56,796 bases of DNA from Hofstenia miamia (GCA_004352715.1 SCFE01000040.1:1951055-2007850); one strand, 5' to 3'; shown: positions 9,717-22,510, counted from the stretch's first letter. Program-made: numbers and translations. Notes: generated by a model from the sequence alone, not told the origin.

Positions 9717-12700
9717 TCAAATTTTATTCAACATGAACTCTGGGTTTCAGATAACTTTAGAAATTAGAAAAACGACGTTTGTTAGTAGGAGTTGGGACGT
9801 ACAAAAACTTGATGCCGCAAAGCTGAGTTCTATTCTCTAAGTGCTACCAGTATCCAAAAATTTAAACAGAAATCTTTTGATTCGAATCATACCCAGCGGC
9901 ATAACTGACAGGTAGATATGAGCATCTGGTACCCGACCCGATGTCGACATTTTTAAACAATTCTCTGTAAGCCTAATAAATAATTCGGTAGTATTGGGAC
10001 ATTGATGCGTCTATTGAATAATAGGAAATAGTTGTTTAATAATCATGCCTGTGCCGTAAATATTGAAAGTATTAAAGCTAAAGGGTCATGAAAGCAAAAA
10101 CTAACCTCAGCTAATTGTTTCCATGTGTAAGAGCAGAGTTTTCAGCATTAGACATTTTCAATTTGATTATAAATCGCTTCAAATTTTGAGCAATTTCTAG
10201 AATGCTTACCGGTATTTCTACGTGATGGAAAATTTAAACAAATTTTAACGGACTCAACTTTCTTACTACATAAATACTTTCCAAAAAATTTAATCCAAAT
10301 CCAAATAGCAATGACGTTGATACACAATGCAATTAATTAAAATCAAAATCTAATTTAGTTACTCAACCAGAAATGGTCATTAGGCCGAACTTTATCCGAG
10401 AAATTGTAAAAACATATTATTGTACAACAGTACAAGCATATCAAAATTATTTTTTAAAGCTAAACAAAATAAAATATGCAATAAAATTTATAATGCGCAA
10501 AATATTTAGCACATTGTTCAAAAATATACACAAGGACAATTTCAGTAGCATGCAATATAATTAGTTATCAGAAAATCATAATTTGTAGTTGTTGAATAAC
10601 AAATCTTAACAAGCTTAAGTTGGCAATTGAGTTGTTACAGCATGCTTGTTAAGCATTGGCCTGGCTGGATACAAAGTTCTGTACTCTGTAGATGATTGAA
10701 TTTTGGCAATGAACCAAAGTGACATTGCGTATAAAACATTACCAGTCGTTTTGGAGATTATATATTTTTTACATTCTTGATTCTTTAAAAGTCCTCAACA
10801 CCTTTAAAATTAATTTAGAAATCTGAAATTTTCTCTTAAGAATATTTTAGAGCTTTAAATTACCTTGAATATTACTTAAAATCTTTAATGTTTCTCAATA
10901 ATGATTCAAAACCTTTAAAAATTCTATAATAAATCTTTGAAAATATTTCCAATTTTCCATTTGGTATGATATATTGTAAATCTCAATTTAGGAACTCTAT
11001 TTCAGTGTATAGATTTTATTTGAGAAATTTTTTGATAAATTTAGTAAAAATGGGGCTAAAATGGATGGAGTCATTACAAGAAATTCTAGCACAAATTGTT
11101 GTAGCCTCTAACAGCAAAACAAAATGACGCAATCAATTACATGATAATAAAACATACTTGAAATGAATATTGTTTTCTTTCTTAAATGCGTCTATTACAC
11201 ACATTGCCAGAAAAAATTTGTCTTGATCCTCTTCAATATTATATAATTTAAGGTATTTCCCTTGTTCGCCCGACTTAACTTACCTCTTAAATTCATTAAA
11301 TGCAAAATTGACGTGAGAAATTCAAATGATATAGATATGATCTTTGCATTATTTTATAGTATTAGCATTAACCAATTAGAATTGATGATGTATTTGAACA
11401 TTCGCGTGTTGGCATTTTCATGAAATTATATTCAATTGCATCTACTTCATTGTTCCCTTTATAAATTGACATATGGGATAAAATTTTTTGCAAAATTTTG
11501 ACACTTGAACAACTATGGCTACAAACAATTTTTTCTTGCATTGCATAGTAAACAAATAGCATTTCAACAATTGATGATGAGCTAGTTAATTTATTAATTT
11601 TAAGATATATAAATTTGTAAAAAACCTCTTTCACTTACAGTTAAGCATAGTGCATAATCTACGCCGCACTTTCACTAGTTATTTGCTGACGTCACATGGC
11701 ACTGTTTAAATTTCTTGTAATGTGGCATAAATTTATATGGCCAACGAGCTTAGGCCTCCGTTTTTGGCGCATGTCCTAATCTGAGTCCAACCTAGCTCAA
11801 TTCCTATTCGGGCCAAGCACAAAAATGCCAACTATCAAGAATTATTTTACTAAGTTGCAATGCTGTAAACTATTTTTTCTAAATTATAGATTCCAGTTAT
11901 TAAAATTTAACACGACAATTACGCAATTTGCTTAGGATCATTATAAAAGAAAATTAATTACATAGGCCCTAACTTCATGCAAGTGATAAAAATTTTCAAA
12001 TGCAGAATTAATTGCATTAGCTAACATATATGAAGGCTATAACATTGGACTTTTTAGTAAATGAATGATTTACCAAGTATATTTAATGTTTTCGGCCGAA
12101 GTGACTTGTGTTATAGTTCTAGTATTAAATGTATGCCATTCGAAGACTAATTCACTTAAAGTCTACTCATAACCAATACGATTTTGGAATTTGATGTACG
12201 GTAGATGCATTAACTGGACGCTTGAAACTAGTCAACAAAGTTTCAAGCGACTCAATTTGTGGATTTGAAAGAACCAAAATAGTTTTAATGTTGAACATGC
12301 ATTTTTTGTTTTCGCTTGATCTTAACTATTAATTGTGTCGGGTGGGCCAAAATGATAACAATTTTATATCAATCGGGTTGGGTCTGGTCGGGTTCAATTT
12401 TTTCGACTCGATTAAAACTCAGCATGAGTCAATCTACATCATTGTTGGTTTTACACTAATAAATTCTCAAGCACTAGGTATGACAAATTCTTGATTTTAC
12501 TTATCTTCAATTATAAATGTTTCGTGCTTGAGCATTCCGAGTATTTCTGAAAAGATACAGCCAGTAAATCTTGGTCTTAAAAAACCTTCAAAATGTTGAT
12601 TTAGTTAAATATGATTTCTAACAAATAAGGAAATCAACATTATTATTATATTAGCAAAGTAATGCTTTAGACAATTTAAATTTCTTTTGCTTTAATAAAT

Positions 12701-12821
12701 TGTTATTAGTGACGTAAAGTAGGTATTCTAAAAATTATATTTATTGCTTCACCGTGCTGATTCCATTAACATATAATTCTTTCCTTATAAATTTCTCATT
12801 TGCGAGTGCCTTCGTAATTGT

Positions 12822-12890
12822 GATTCCTGCTGAGCAAATCAGTTGATTCCTGCTGAGCAAATCAGTTGATTCCTGCTGAGCAAATCAGTT
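12822..12890. repeat. Three perfect tandem copies of a 23-bp unit
   Basis: Units at 12822-12844, 12845-12867 and 12868-12890, each containing the near-palindrome TGCTGAGCA followed by AATCAGTTGATT. Copies look identical, so the array is young or maintained. Function unknown. Confidence 0.85.
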
Positions 12891-14144
12891 GATTGCCAAT
12901 TTATTAATTAGTCTTAATCTTGAATCACTGCCATTAAGTAGTTAGCTTCTGATACATTGCCCTTGTAAACTGCTTAAACGGTAAGTTATTGTTCCATTGT
13001 TCAAGCTAACAATCTTATATTTTTTTTCTATTTACCGGTTTTATGAGAACATTATTATATTAATACTGCTCTTAGAGCCTTTAATAGCAGAAATATTTTT
13101 GTCGCTTTATATTTCCGGATCTCTTTTAATATTGCAAATGGACAAGACATCATCATCAATTTTTCCTTATAGACTGAATTTTGTATAAATAATAAAAAAT
13201 CCGAATTTTGTGGACTATTTGCTATCAAAGCAATTTAAAAATTGAATGAATTGCTAAGAACTAATTACATGTACAAGAAATTTTTCGAAATTTATATTAA
13301 TTTCTTGTTAAGAAATTAATTATTGCAATTGACTGCAGTTCATTTCAGCAAGCTCTACAAATCCTTATCCTAAATTAGATATAAATTTTTTGTTTAAATT
13401 TGGGTTGGCTGGTCCAAGTTTTGTAAATATCCGGAATCGTGGGTCTGACGGCCTTTGAGCTCGCCCGGATATTGACATAAAATATATAGGCTTGGGGCCA
13501 GAAATTGAATATAATTATTAAATTTTGGCTATACATACTGTATGTATATTGTACCCGTTGTGAAACACTATATATTCTTTTTGAGATAATTGTTTTTTAA
13601 ATTGTTTCTATTCCATTGTTTAATAAAAAATCAGTTTTTAATGGTTGTCTATTTTCAACCTATTGCTGGTGTAAGAAAAGCTATGAGTGATTCTTCAACA
13701 ACCGTTTGCCATTATAGTCTTCTAGGGATGAAAATTTCAAAATAAATGCAAATCGTTTGCTTTTGAACAATCATTGCTTTTATAAATTAGGAAAGATGTT
13801 ATAAGCCTGTTTCTAAGTCTTACCATTTGTTAAACATAATACAATAGCAGCAAACAATATCTTAACCCTCAATGAGATATTGTTGATTCATGCACAACAG
13901 TGGATTCGAAGAAGACTGTAATGCAATATGACGAAGTTAGTTTATGCCAAGAAGAAATTAGTCTAAACGCGATTGTTCAAGCAAGCGCAAATGTTGTCTT
14001 CATTTTACAATGTTTTGAACGTATTCTTATGTGTAATTAACAAATTTATCTAATCGCTTATTAATTAAATACGATAATAATATTTATCTAGTCACCAAAA
14101 CCCATGGTAAATCATCTTAATAAATGATATTATCATTCTTATCA

Positions 14145-14152
14145 TTTAGGGA
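14145..14152 (+). promoter_or_regulatory. TTTAG acceptor 3 nt before the acid phosphatase ATG
   Basis: TTTAG at 14145-14149 is followed by GGA and then the ATG at 14153. TTTAG is the intron acceptor used by the best-supported gene of the window, so splicing ends here. The short remaining leader suits spliced-leader addition; a 5'-UTR intron would also explain it. Confidence 0.5.
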
Positions 14153-14817
14153 ATGATTCGTTGTATCTTGATTGTTCTTTTTTTGTCTTCTGTGATTCTT
14201 ACCGAAAAGTATGAATTAAAATTTAGTGTGGTTGTCTGGCGTCATGGTGACAGGACTCCTATAACCAACTATCCAGGAAACCAAAATAATGATTCCTGGC
14301 TCTTACCTCCTGGTCAACTCACTACAATTGGCATGAAGCAGCACTACGACTTGGGACGCTATCTGAGAAAGCGTTATTCTGGATTCCTATCGGATTATTA
14401 CTTGAAAAATGAGACTTACATCATATCTGATTTAGAAGATAGAACTATTGAATCGGCGTTATCCAACATGGCGGGATTGTTTCCTCCGAAAGATTGGCAA
14501 TCATTTGACGAAAAACTTCGTTGGCAGCCCATTCCAATACATACTCCTTCTAGTGCGGCGGAATATATTAGTCTTCCATGGGAAAAATGTGACAGCTGGT
14601 TACTGGAGTATTCAAAAATTAAATCAACAGAAGAATATGAAGCTGCGCTTAGATCAGCAGAGCCAATATTTGAAGTTCTTTTCAATAAAACATTACAATT
14701 TAGATAACTTAGCCATGCTGACTGATGTTTTTATATGCGAAGATTCTCACAAGTTTAGACACCCTCCATGGTTTAACGAATTAAACTTCACAAACATGAT
14801 TGATTTAGCATTGTTTA
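14153..14817 (+). CDS. Histidine acid phosphatase, secreted, N-terminal part (frameshifted, runs into gap)
   Basis: Encodes the N-terminal half of a histidine (branch 2) acid phosphatase. Residues 1-17 form a hydrophobic signal peptide (MIRCILIVLFLSSVILT), followed by the catalytic RHGDRTP motif near residue 30, whose His accepts the phosphate and whose Arg residues bind it. The family blocks G..YLRKRY.GFLS, the DRT..SA region (with Glu before Ser here) and WQPIPIHT follow. This suggests secretion or lysosomal/surface location and hydrolysis of phosphomonoesters. The frame stops at 14705-14707, but a different frame continues the homology (FICEDSHK..HPPWF) from about 14690 to the gap at 14818. 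A one-base indel near 14680-14705 is therefore likely, either a true mutation or a sequence error. The C-terminal HD motif is not visible. Confidence 0.75.
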
Positions 14818-15817
14818 NNNNNNNNNNNNNNNNNNNNNNNNNNNNNNNNNNNNNNNNNNNNNNNNNNNNNNNNNNNNNNNNNNNNNNNNNNNNNNNNNNN
14901 NNNNNNNNNNNNNNNNNNNNNNNNNNNNNNNNNNNNNNNNNNNNNNNNNNNNNNNNNNNNNNNNNNNNNNNNNNNNNNNNNNNNNNNNNNNNNNNNNNNN
15001 NNNNNNNNNNNNNNNNNNNNNNNNNNNNNNNNNNNNNNNNNNNNNNNNNNNNNNNNNNNNNNNNNNNNNNNNNNNNNNNNNNNNNNNNNNNNNNNNNNNN
15101 NNNNNNNNNNNNNNNNNNNNNNNNNNNNNNNNNNNNNNNNNNNNNNNNNNNNNNNNNNNNNNNNNNNNNNNNNNNNNNNNNNNNNNNNNNNNNNNNNNNN
15201 NNNNNNNNNNNNNNNNNNNNNNNNNNNNNNNNNNNNNNNNNNNNNNNNNNNNNNNNNNNNNNNNNNNNNNNNNNNNNNNNNNNNNNNNNNNNNNNNNNNN
15301 NNNNNNNNNNNNNNNNNNNNNNNNNNNNNNNNNNNNNNNNNNNNNNNNNNNNNNNNNNNNNNNNNNNNNNNNNNNNNNNNNNNNNNNNNNNNNNNNNNNN
15401 NNNNNNNNNNNNNNNNNNNNNNNNNNNNNNNNNNNNNNNNNNNNNNNNNNNNNNNNNNNNNNNNNNNNNNNNNNNNNNNNNNNNNNNNNNNNNNNNNNNN
15501 NNNNNNNNNNNNNNNNNNNNNNNNNNNNNNNNNNNNNNNNNNNNNNNNNNNNNNNNNNNNNNNNNNNNNNNNNNNNNNNNNNNNNNNNNNNNNNNNNNNN
15601 NNNNNNNNNNNNNNNNNNNNNNNNNNNNNNNNNNNNNNNNNNNNNNNNNNNNNNNNNNNNNNNNNNNNNNNNNNNNNNNNNNNNNNNNNNNNNNNNNNNN
15701 NNNNNNNNNNNNNNNNNNNNNNNNNNNNNNNNNNNNNNNNNNNNNNNNNNNNNNNNNNNNNNNNNNNNNNNNNNNNNNNNNNNNNNNNNNNNNNNNNNNN
15801 NNNNNNNNNNNNNNNNN
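14818..15817. other. Assembly gap, 1000 N
   Basis: Exactly 1000 undetermined bases, a typical placeholder for unknown size. The rest of the acid phosphatase probably lies inside or beyond it. Apparent long frames that cross it are meaningless. Confidence 0.95.
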
Positions 15818-16829
15818 AAAGATGTATTAGTCAACAAAGATGTAACAGTCTACATTGTGTACAGCCATGAAAGATCTGTATACATCAAAAAGAAATGCAA
15901 AACGAAGATTGATGTGTAAAACTAATATAATACTAATAATCGTGTATATTAAAAAGCATGTGTGTGTATACATCATATTAATAACATTGCATGTATAATT
16001 TTTAGGAATCAAAATTGCGTCTTTATACATAAAACCATGTTTACTTTTCTCCAAAAACTGTTTTGATTTTAACGTGTAAGTCTATATTTCATACATCTGT
16101 AATGCTAAGTCGCTTTTATGCATAACCCATATTTAATTTTTCCAATTACTAGTTTGCTTTTATTGTGTATTACGCATGTAATGTCAAGTTTAACGAAAAA
16201 ATTTCTCATTTATGTATTTGGATATTAGCAAAACAAATTAAACACATGGAATTTTTACAATGGAAGAATAGCAACGTATTTGAAAAATGACAAATGTAAC
16301 CCTTCGCATGTAATGTATTGATTGCGAAAAATTAAATAAACATGAAAGATGTTTTACGGGTAAATGAGTCAGTAATAATAGCAGGTTTGTATGGAACCTG
16401 CGAAAAAACGATGTATTTTGAAAACGATATGTAGCCTTTTACATTTAATGTTAGATTCTTGAAAACAAACGAGACATTTTTGTTTTTTACACATTGCATA
16501 TTTGCTTTGATCAATATTAATGCGCTTAGAAACACCCTCTAATGTAAATAACACAAAAATTTTCAGGTTTTTTTCATTTGAAATATTTAGGTTTTGGATC
16601 TATAAATTATTTTCCTTGATGCATGGTGTTGCATGTTAAAACATTGTTACAACAAACATACCTTAAGTGAAGTCTAGCGTCAAAAATATTAGTTTGCCTA
16701 AATCCTAAAAATCAAAAATAGAAATCTCGTCAAAAAAATAATTGCTTCGATTTAACTTTGTCAAAAATATTTCGTCCAATAGAATCTGTCTATTCCTTAA
16801 GTAACCAAAAGTGAGATCAAGCATCCCTT
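15818..16829. other. AT-rich spacer
   Basis: A short frame right after the gap (to the TGA near 15918) is not recognisable as an acid phosphatase exon. Nothing else is recognised. Confidence 0.4.
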
Positions 16830-17873
16830 ACATATACTACTGATATCATCACTGGATGTAAATAAATCAGTAGGTATTGCCTGATTCGATCTTTCTAAAG
16901 CTTACAATTGAATTGATCATAATATACTAATAAAAAATTGTCCTATATGCAATTTTTTAGCAATAGCAAAAATTTAAGTCAATTACGCATTTTCTTTTTG
17001 ACTACCTGTTAACAATGGTGTCCCTCAGGGGACAATTTTAGGTCTCTTTTTCAGTATATATATGTAAACGACATGCACATGATAACTGAATGTAATGCAA
17101 TACAACATGCCAATTATATCTGCATATTCAGTGATAATAAATAGATGCAGCATTAGCTTTTGAAACTATAGCACAATTGCAACAAATCGTCAACGTATTT
17201 CAACATGCATTACATAGTCATAAATGAAAGTAAAATTGAATGTTGTATTTTGTAGGCCACTACGTCAAATTACGATAGTTCAGCATTAACATTGAATCTC
17301 AATAATATTAAGGTTCCAACCGTATACAAGTACACTTGGACTCGATGCTAAATTTTGAATCTCACATTATTTCGAAAATTGGTTTTAGGCATAAGTATAT
17401 CAATGATAGTAATGCAATACCAACCGGTGCCATAATTCAATTTATTATGAGTCACATAAGTTATGCAAATATATTACTTACTGACCTAAACGATGTTCTC
17501 TACAGAAAACTTGATATTCAATTAAAATAAACTCTAAATTTTTCAAAGAAAAATTCTCCCCAAACCAGGCACTATATTTCTAGGTCTATTTTTTTCCAAT
17601 ACAGCTAATCCTTTTGACACGATATTACCACATTATAATACTATTTCAATGCCTGGTTTTATTCATAAGCAGAATTTCATATCAACATACTTGAAACTCA
17701 GTACCTAAAAGAGATAAAGAAAATTGAAAAGCCGCAAACTTTTAAGAAGCATATTAAAATTTTACTTAAGCAAAATTATATCTCAGTTAAGGCGTGGCTA
17801 GGATACAAATTTTACAATATCTTGTTCTTGAAATCCTTATAGTAATTTATCCCTAACCTAGTAGATTTATTGT
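16830..17873 (+). pseudogene. Heavily degenerate LINE reverse transcriptase
   Basis: A dead copy of the same LINE family as 33850-35150. The blocks in order are FDLSKAYN near 16880, NNGVPQGTILG at about 17010-17045, a remnant of the catalytic box near 17105 (QHANY instead of QYADD), a ..LTDLNDVLYRKLDIQLK stretch at 17470-17527, and C-terminal pieces up to about 17815 (the LGYKFYN-type end). Stops and frameshifts are frequent. The 3' UTR start (GTAATTTATCCCTAACCTAG near 17840) matches the other copies, then the copy is cut by (TA)n and the gap at 17891. Confidence 0.75.
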
Positions 17874-18890
17874 ATGTATATATATATATANNNNNNNNNN
17901 NNNNNNNNNNNNNNNNNNNNNNNNNNNNNNNNNNNNNNNNNNNNNNNNNNNNNNNNNNNNNNNNNNNNNNNNNNNNNNNNNNNNNNNNNNNNNNNNNNNN
18001 NNNNNNNNNNNNNNNNNNNNNNNNNNNNNNNNNNNNNNNNNNNNNNNNNNNNNNNNNNNNNNNNNNNNNNNNNNNNNNNNNNNNNNNNNNNNNNNNNNNN
18101 NNNNNNNNNNNNNNNNNNNNNNNNNNNNNNNNNNNNNNNNNNNNNNNNNNNNNNNNNNNNNNNNNNNNNNNNNNNNNNNNNNNNNNNNNNNNNNNNNNNN
18201 NNNNNNNNNNNNNNNNNNNNNNNNNNNNNNNNNNNNNNNNNNNNNNNNNNNNNNNNNNNNNNNNNNNNNNNNNNNNNNNNNNNNNNNNNNNNNNNNNNNN
18301 NNNNNNNNNNNNNNNNNNNNNNNNNNNNNNNNNNNNNNNNNNNNNNNNNNNNNNNNNNNNNNNNNNNNNNNNNNNNNNNNNNNNNNNNNNNNNNNNNNNN
18401 NNNNNNNNNNNNNNNNNNNNNNNNNNNNNNNNNNNNNNNNNNNNNNNNNNNNNNNNNNNNNNNNNNNNNNNNNNNNNNNNNNNNNNNNNNNNNNNNNNNN
18501 NNNNNNNNNNNNNNNNNNNNNNNNNNNNNNNNNNNNNNNNNNNNNNNNNNNNNNNNNNNNNNNNNNNNNNNNNNNNNNNNNNNNNNNNNNNNNNNNNNNN
18601 NNNNNNNNNNNNNNNNNNNNNNNNNNNNNNNNNNNNNNNNNNNNNNNNNNNNNNNNNNNNNNNNNNNNNNNNNNNNNNNNNNNNNNNNNNNNNNNNNNNN
18701 NNNNNNNNNNNNNNNNNNNNNNNNNNNNNNNNNNNNNNNNNNNNNNNNNNNNNNNNNNNNNNNNNNNNNNNNNNNNNNNNNNNNNNNNNNNNNNNNNNNN
18801 NNNNNNNNNNNNNNNNNNNNNNNNNNNNNNNNNNNNNNNNNNNNNNNNNNNNNNNNNNNNNNNNNNNNNNNNNNNNNNNNNNNNNNNNNN
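17874..18890. other. (TA)n tract and 1000-N assembly gap
   Basis: A TATATA tract at about 17876-17890 runs into 1000 N (17891-18890). The assembly evidently broke in the microsatellite. Confidence 0.9.
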
Positions 18891-19497
18891 AATAGATTGG
18901 CTTTTGTTCTTAGAGACTTAAAGTCCAACAACTACAACCTTAAGGAAAGAACAAGAATCTTTGAAGCATTAGTAGTCAGCAAAGTGCGGTATGGAATTTC
19001 AATATATGGCGCAGACTCAACAGTACTAAAAAGAATAAATAGGTTTTTCTGCAGAAGCTATGATGCCGGGTACTGTGAAAATTTGTATGATGCATTCCAG
19101 ATAAGAGAAAAAGAAGACATGAGACTTGCTAAGAATATTATTAATAATCCAATGCATCCTATGCATGCATATTTTTCAAAGAACATAAATGGTACTGATC
19201 GTATTCTAAGAGAAAATACTAAATATCAAATGCCTTTAGTTAGAACAGAAACATTCAAAAATGTGTTTGCTCATAGAGTAATGAAAGGGATTTTATCTTA
19301 AATTAAGTAGTTTTGTATAACTTTTAGCACAGCTTGTACTTAGCTAGTGCATATTAAATATTTTTAATGTTTAATGTACATTACTTTCAGTGCAATCATT
19401 CTGTGACATTTCAGAACTTTAGTACTCAAGATTCTCTAACATCATTGTAAATTACCTATGAGTTACTATTCTAATTATATATACATTCATGTGTTTG
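18891..19497 (+). mobile_element. LINE C-terminus and 3' UTR (composite copy 2)
   Basis: The frame is open from the gap edge to the TAA at 19299-19301. It encodes the RT thumb and C-terminal region of a CR1/L2-like LINE: RTRIFEALVVSKVRYGISIY, then LKRINRFF, IREKEDMRLAKNIINNP and the end VFAHRVMKGILS. It is the less damaged partner of 2344-2800. Its 3' UTR is likewise interrupted at a TTAA (19498) by the piggyBac copy. Confidence 0.8.
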
Positions 19498-19992
19498 TTA
19501 AGTAGCGAAATTTATTAAAAAATCAGCAGGTTCATTTGGACCTTGTTCATGAACTTGAAATTTCTTGAGAGGATTAGATTGAGATAATGGCCAATTCAAT
19601 CATTAAATGATTTGCATGAAACAAGAAGAACATTGCGTTTTGAACAACTGTAGACTTGCAAAATTATTGATTATTTTATTCTTCCCTTGCCTGCTGTATA
19701 TGTAGTTATCTGAAGCCATTGACGAGATCAATAAGCAGCTAACTAAACAGACATGTCGTTTAATGTTGGTGATTTGTTGAAGAATAATATCGTGTTAGCT
19801 TTTAAAACTACGACTCTTCATGGAACATGACATTACGCAAACAGAATGAGACATCGAGAATCCAGTGAAACTTTTTGCAGGTACATCTGTAACTGACACT
19901 GGTGATGGAAAGGATTATTCTCCATCTTCTGATAATGACACCTACTATTCATGAATTTAGAGCTGCCTTTGGAATTAATCGTCATAAGGATA
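19498..19992 (+). mobile_element. piggyBac-type transposon, 5' part (composite copy 2)
   Basis: Near-identical to 2801-3352 except for a 56-bp deletion after about 19628. It contains the start of the transposase core (EFRAAFGINRHKD) and is cut by the gap at 19993. Confidence 0.8.
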
Positions 19993-21017
19993 NNNNNNNN
20001 NNNNNNNNNNNNNNNNNNNNNNNNNNNNNNNNNNNNNNNNNNNNNNNNNNNNNNNNNNNNNNNNNNNNNNNNNNNNNNNNNNNNNNNNNNNNNNNNNNNN
20101 NNNNNNNNNNNNNNNNNNNNNNNNNNNNNNNNNNNNNNNNNNNNNNNNNNNNNNNNNNNNNNNNNNNNNNNNNNNNNNNNNNNNNNNNNNNNNNNNNNNN
20201 NNNNNNNNNNNNNNNNNNNNNNNNNNNNNNNNNNNNNNNNNNNNNNNNNNNNNNNNNNNNNNNNNNNNNNNNNNNNNNNNNNNNNNNNNNNNNNNNNNNN
20301 NNNNNNNNNNNNNNNNNNNNNNNNNNNNNNNNNNNNNNNNNNNNNNNNNNNNNNNNNNNNNNNNNNNNNNNNNNNNNNNNNNNNNNNNNNNNNNNNNNNN
20401 NNNNNNNNNNNNNNNNNNNNNNNNNNNNNNNNNNNNNNNNNNNNNNNNNNNNNNNNNNNNNNNNNNNNNNNNNNNNNNNNNNNNNNNNNNNNNNNNNNNN
20501 NNNNNNNNNNNNNNNNNNNNNNNNNNNNNNNNNNNNNNNNNNNNNNNNNNNNNNNNNNNNNNNNNNNNNNNNNNNNNNNNNNNNNNNNNNNNNNNNNNNN
20601 NNNNNNNNNNNNNNNNNNNNNNNNNNNNNNNNNNNNNNNNNNNNNNNNNNNNNNNNNNNNNNNNNNNNNNNNNNNNNNNNNNNNNNNNNNNNNNNNNNNN
20701 NNNNNNNNNNNNNNNNNNNNNNNNNNNNNNNNNNNNNNNNNNNNNNNNNNNNNNNNNNNNNNNNNNNNNNNNNNNNNNNNNNNNNNNNNNNNNNNNNNNN
20801 NNNNNNNNNNNNNNNNNNNNNNNNNNNNNNNNNNNNNNNNNNNNNNNNNNNNNNNNNNNNNNNNNNNNNNNNNNNNNNNNNNNNNNNNNNNNNNNNNNNN
20901 NNNNNNNNNNNNNNNNNNNNNNNNNNNNNNNNNNNNNNNNNNNNNNNNNNNNNNNNNNNNNNNNNNNNNNNNNNNNNNNNNNNNNNNNNNNNATATATAT
21001 ATATATATATATATATA
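19993..21017. other. 1000-N assembly gap ending in (TA)n
   Basis: N from 19993 to 20992, then pure TA to about 21017. Whether the sequence right of the gap still belongs to the piggyBac copy is unknown. Confidence 0.9.
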
Positions 21018-21240
21018 CTAAATTTGGTGGGAAAATAAGTCGAATTATTTTTAATTTCTGCAATTTTATCTATATTATTAATTACACATTTAGCAATTTA
21101 TGACATCTTAATTTACATGCAAGACATGTAGAAGTGCTATTAGCATTGAGCTCAAATTTGTTTGTGCTTGTTGCAGGAGATTATTACATTTAACTACTAA
21201 GTAATGGACTTTCTAAGCAATGTATTGATAGAATAATTTA
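21018..21240. other. Short AT-rich spacer
   Basis: Nothing recognised. Confidence 0.4.
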
Positions 21241-22510
21241 AAACACTTTTTAACTTTTTGTACAACATGTGTTTGCTTAGATGTTCCGAAAAAATATTAA
21301 ACAGAATTATATTATTATGAAGCGTCAGTTGATATTAAAAAGGATATCAAAAATTTAAATAAAACAGTATATGCAGGTTTAGAGGAACTGTTTAATATAT
21401 ATAATCTCACATTAACTCGTTGCTTGGAAAAGTTAAAGCATGATTTTGATTGTGTTAAATATTTTTAAACATATTACTGATATTGACATAAATTTGTTAA
21501 ATATTTACCGTTTTGGGAATAGAAATATCAAATACCCTCCGGCACTTGTACTTGAATAGAATAGTGAATGGAGTAAACGTTGCATAAGAACTAATGCTTC
21601 GAAGTTAAAAAATGGATTTGACTATATTTCAAATGCCATATATTTAAGTCCAATGCTTTCTACAAACGAGAGAATTATTCATAAATCTATTTTTAGAAAA
21701 TATTTTGAACTTATTAAATATCAAGAATTAATAGAGATCGTTTAAAATTCGTAATCTTACTTTATTTATTTTTTCTTCAAGTTGACTTAACATTTCAATA
21801 ATGTATACTAATTGTCAGAGCTTTATATCTATGGAAGCGCGATTAAAATATTTTTCATATGTATATACTTTTCAAAGTGAGATTTTTTGCTTTACAGAAA
21901 CATGGTTAGATAAAAGTCTGATTATAGAGGTCCTGCACGACGAGAAAAATCATGGTGGTCTCTTAATTCTTTGTGAGCATTCCCTTATTTCTATTGAAAT
22001 TTTTTTTGTGATGAAGTTGCCATTATATGTGGTGCTATTTATAAGTTTAAATTTTCTTCATTGTTCTGTGTAACTCTCCTTCAACATGCAGATTTAGATG
22101 CAGTTTAGATGTCTTAGTTGAAAATTCATCTTTTCAATTAATTAATTCAATAATTTTTGCATTAAGAAATTCCATCCTCAAAGTCGTATCTCAAGAATAA
22201 TCCCTGTGATTTAAACATGCCTGGTGTAGATTGGTAATCTGTATTCTATTCTATTAGTGAATATAGCAATGATCTGTTAGACTTTTTTGTAATCTTAATC
22301 AAATAGTTAATTTCCAAAGCATGCAAATGAAAATATGTTGGATTTAATTTTTTGTGATGCTTCTCAAACTCACATTTCCCATGTATTTTTCAGTTTGTAA
22401 CACGCCTTCTGATCATTCGATAACTGTGTTGCGATCTACAATTGCATGCCGAGATTTTAATGAAGCCAAGTGTTGTATAATGATTATTTTTGTAGAATTT
22501 CTATACTAGC
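21241..22510 (+). pseudogene. LINE 5' half: ORF1 end and APE-type endonuclease, degenerate
   Basis: From about 21480 to 21750 a broken frame (LSPMLSTNERIIHKSIFRKY) looks like the end of a LINE ORF1, although the family is not certain. ORF2 starts near 21801 with the endonuclease blocks YTNCQSFISMEARLKYFSY, EIFCFTETWLD (catalytic Glu), GGLLIL, then GDFNMPGVDW near 22213 and SDHSITVL near 22408. These are the standard E, D and SDH motifs of an apurinic-type endonuclease that nicks target DNA. Stops and frameshifts after 22070 make it inactive. The RT part does not follow on this strand. Confidence 0.7.

Larger units (their letters stand above)
9105..14144. other. Long AT-rich spacer with no convincing gene
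   Basis: Apart from the doubtful exon at 9601, GC-richer patches (about 9930-9950, 12335-12415, 13430-13500) and a 23-bp triple repeat at 12822, nothing was recognised. Frames of 60-90 codons on both strands lack motifs. Confidence 0.4.

Noticed and set aside
14670-14710. Small intron ending at TTTAG (about 14702) to explain the acid phosphatase frame change
   Set aside because: The nearest usable GT would leave an intron of about 30 nt; a one-base indel is simpler. It cannot be excluded without transcripts.
14448-15830. Very long open frames crossing the N gaps (here and at 17867-19301, 19902-21063, 42548-42872, 54259-54694)
   Set aside because: They are open only because N cannot produce stop codons; no protein evidence inside.
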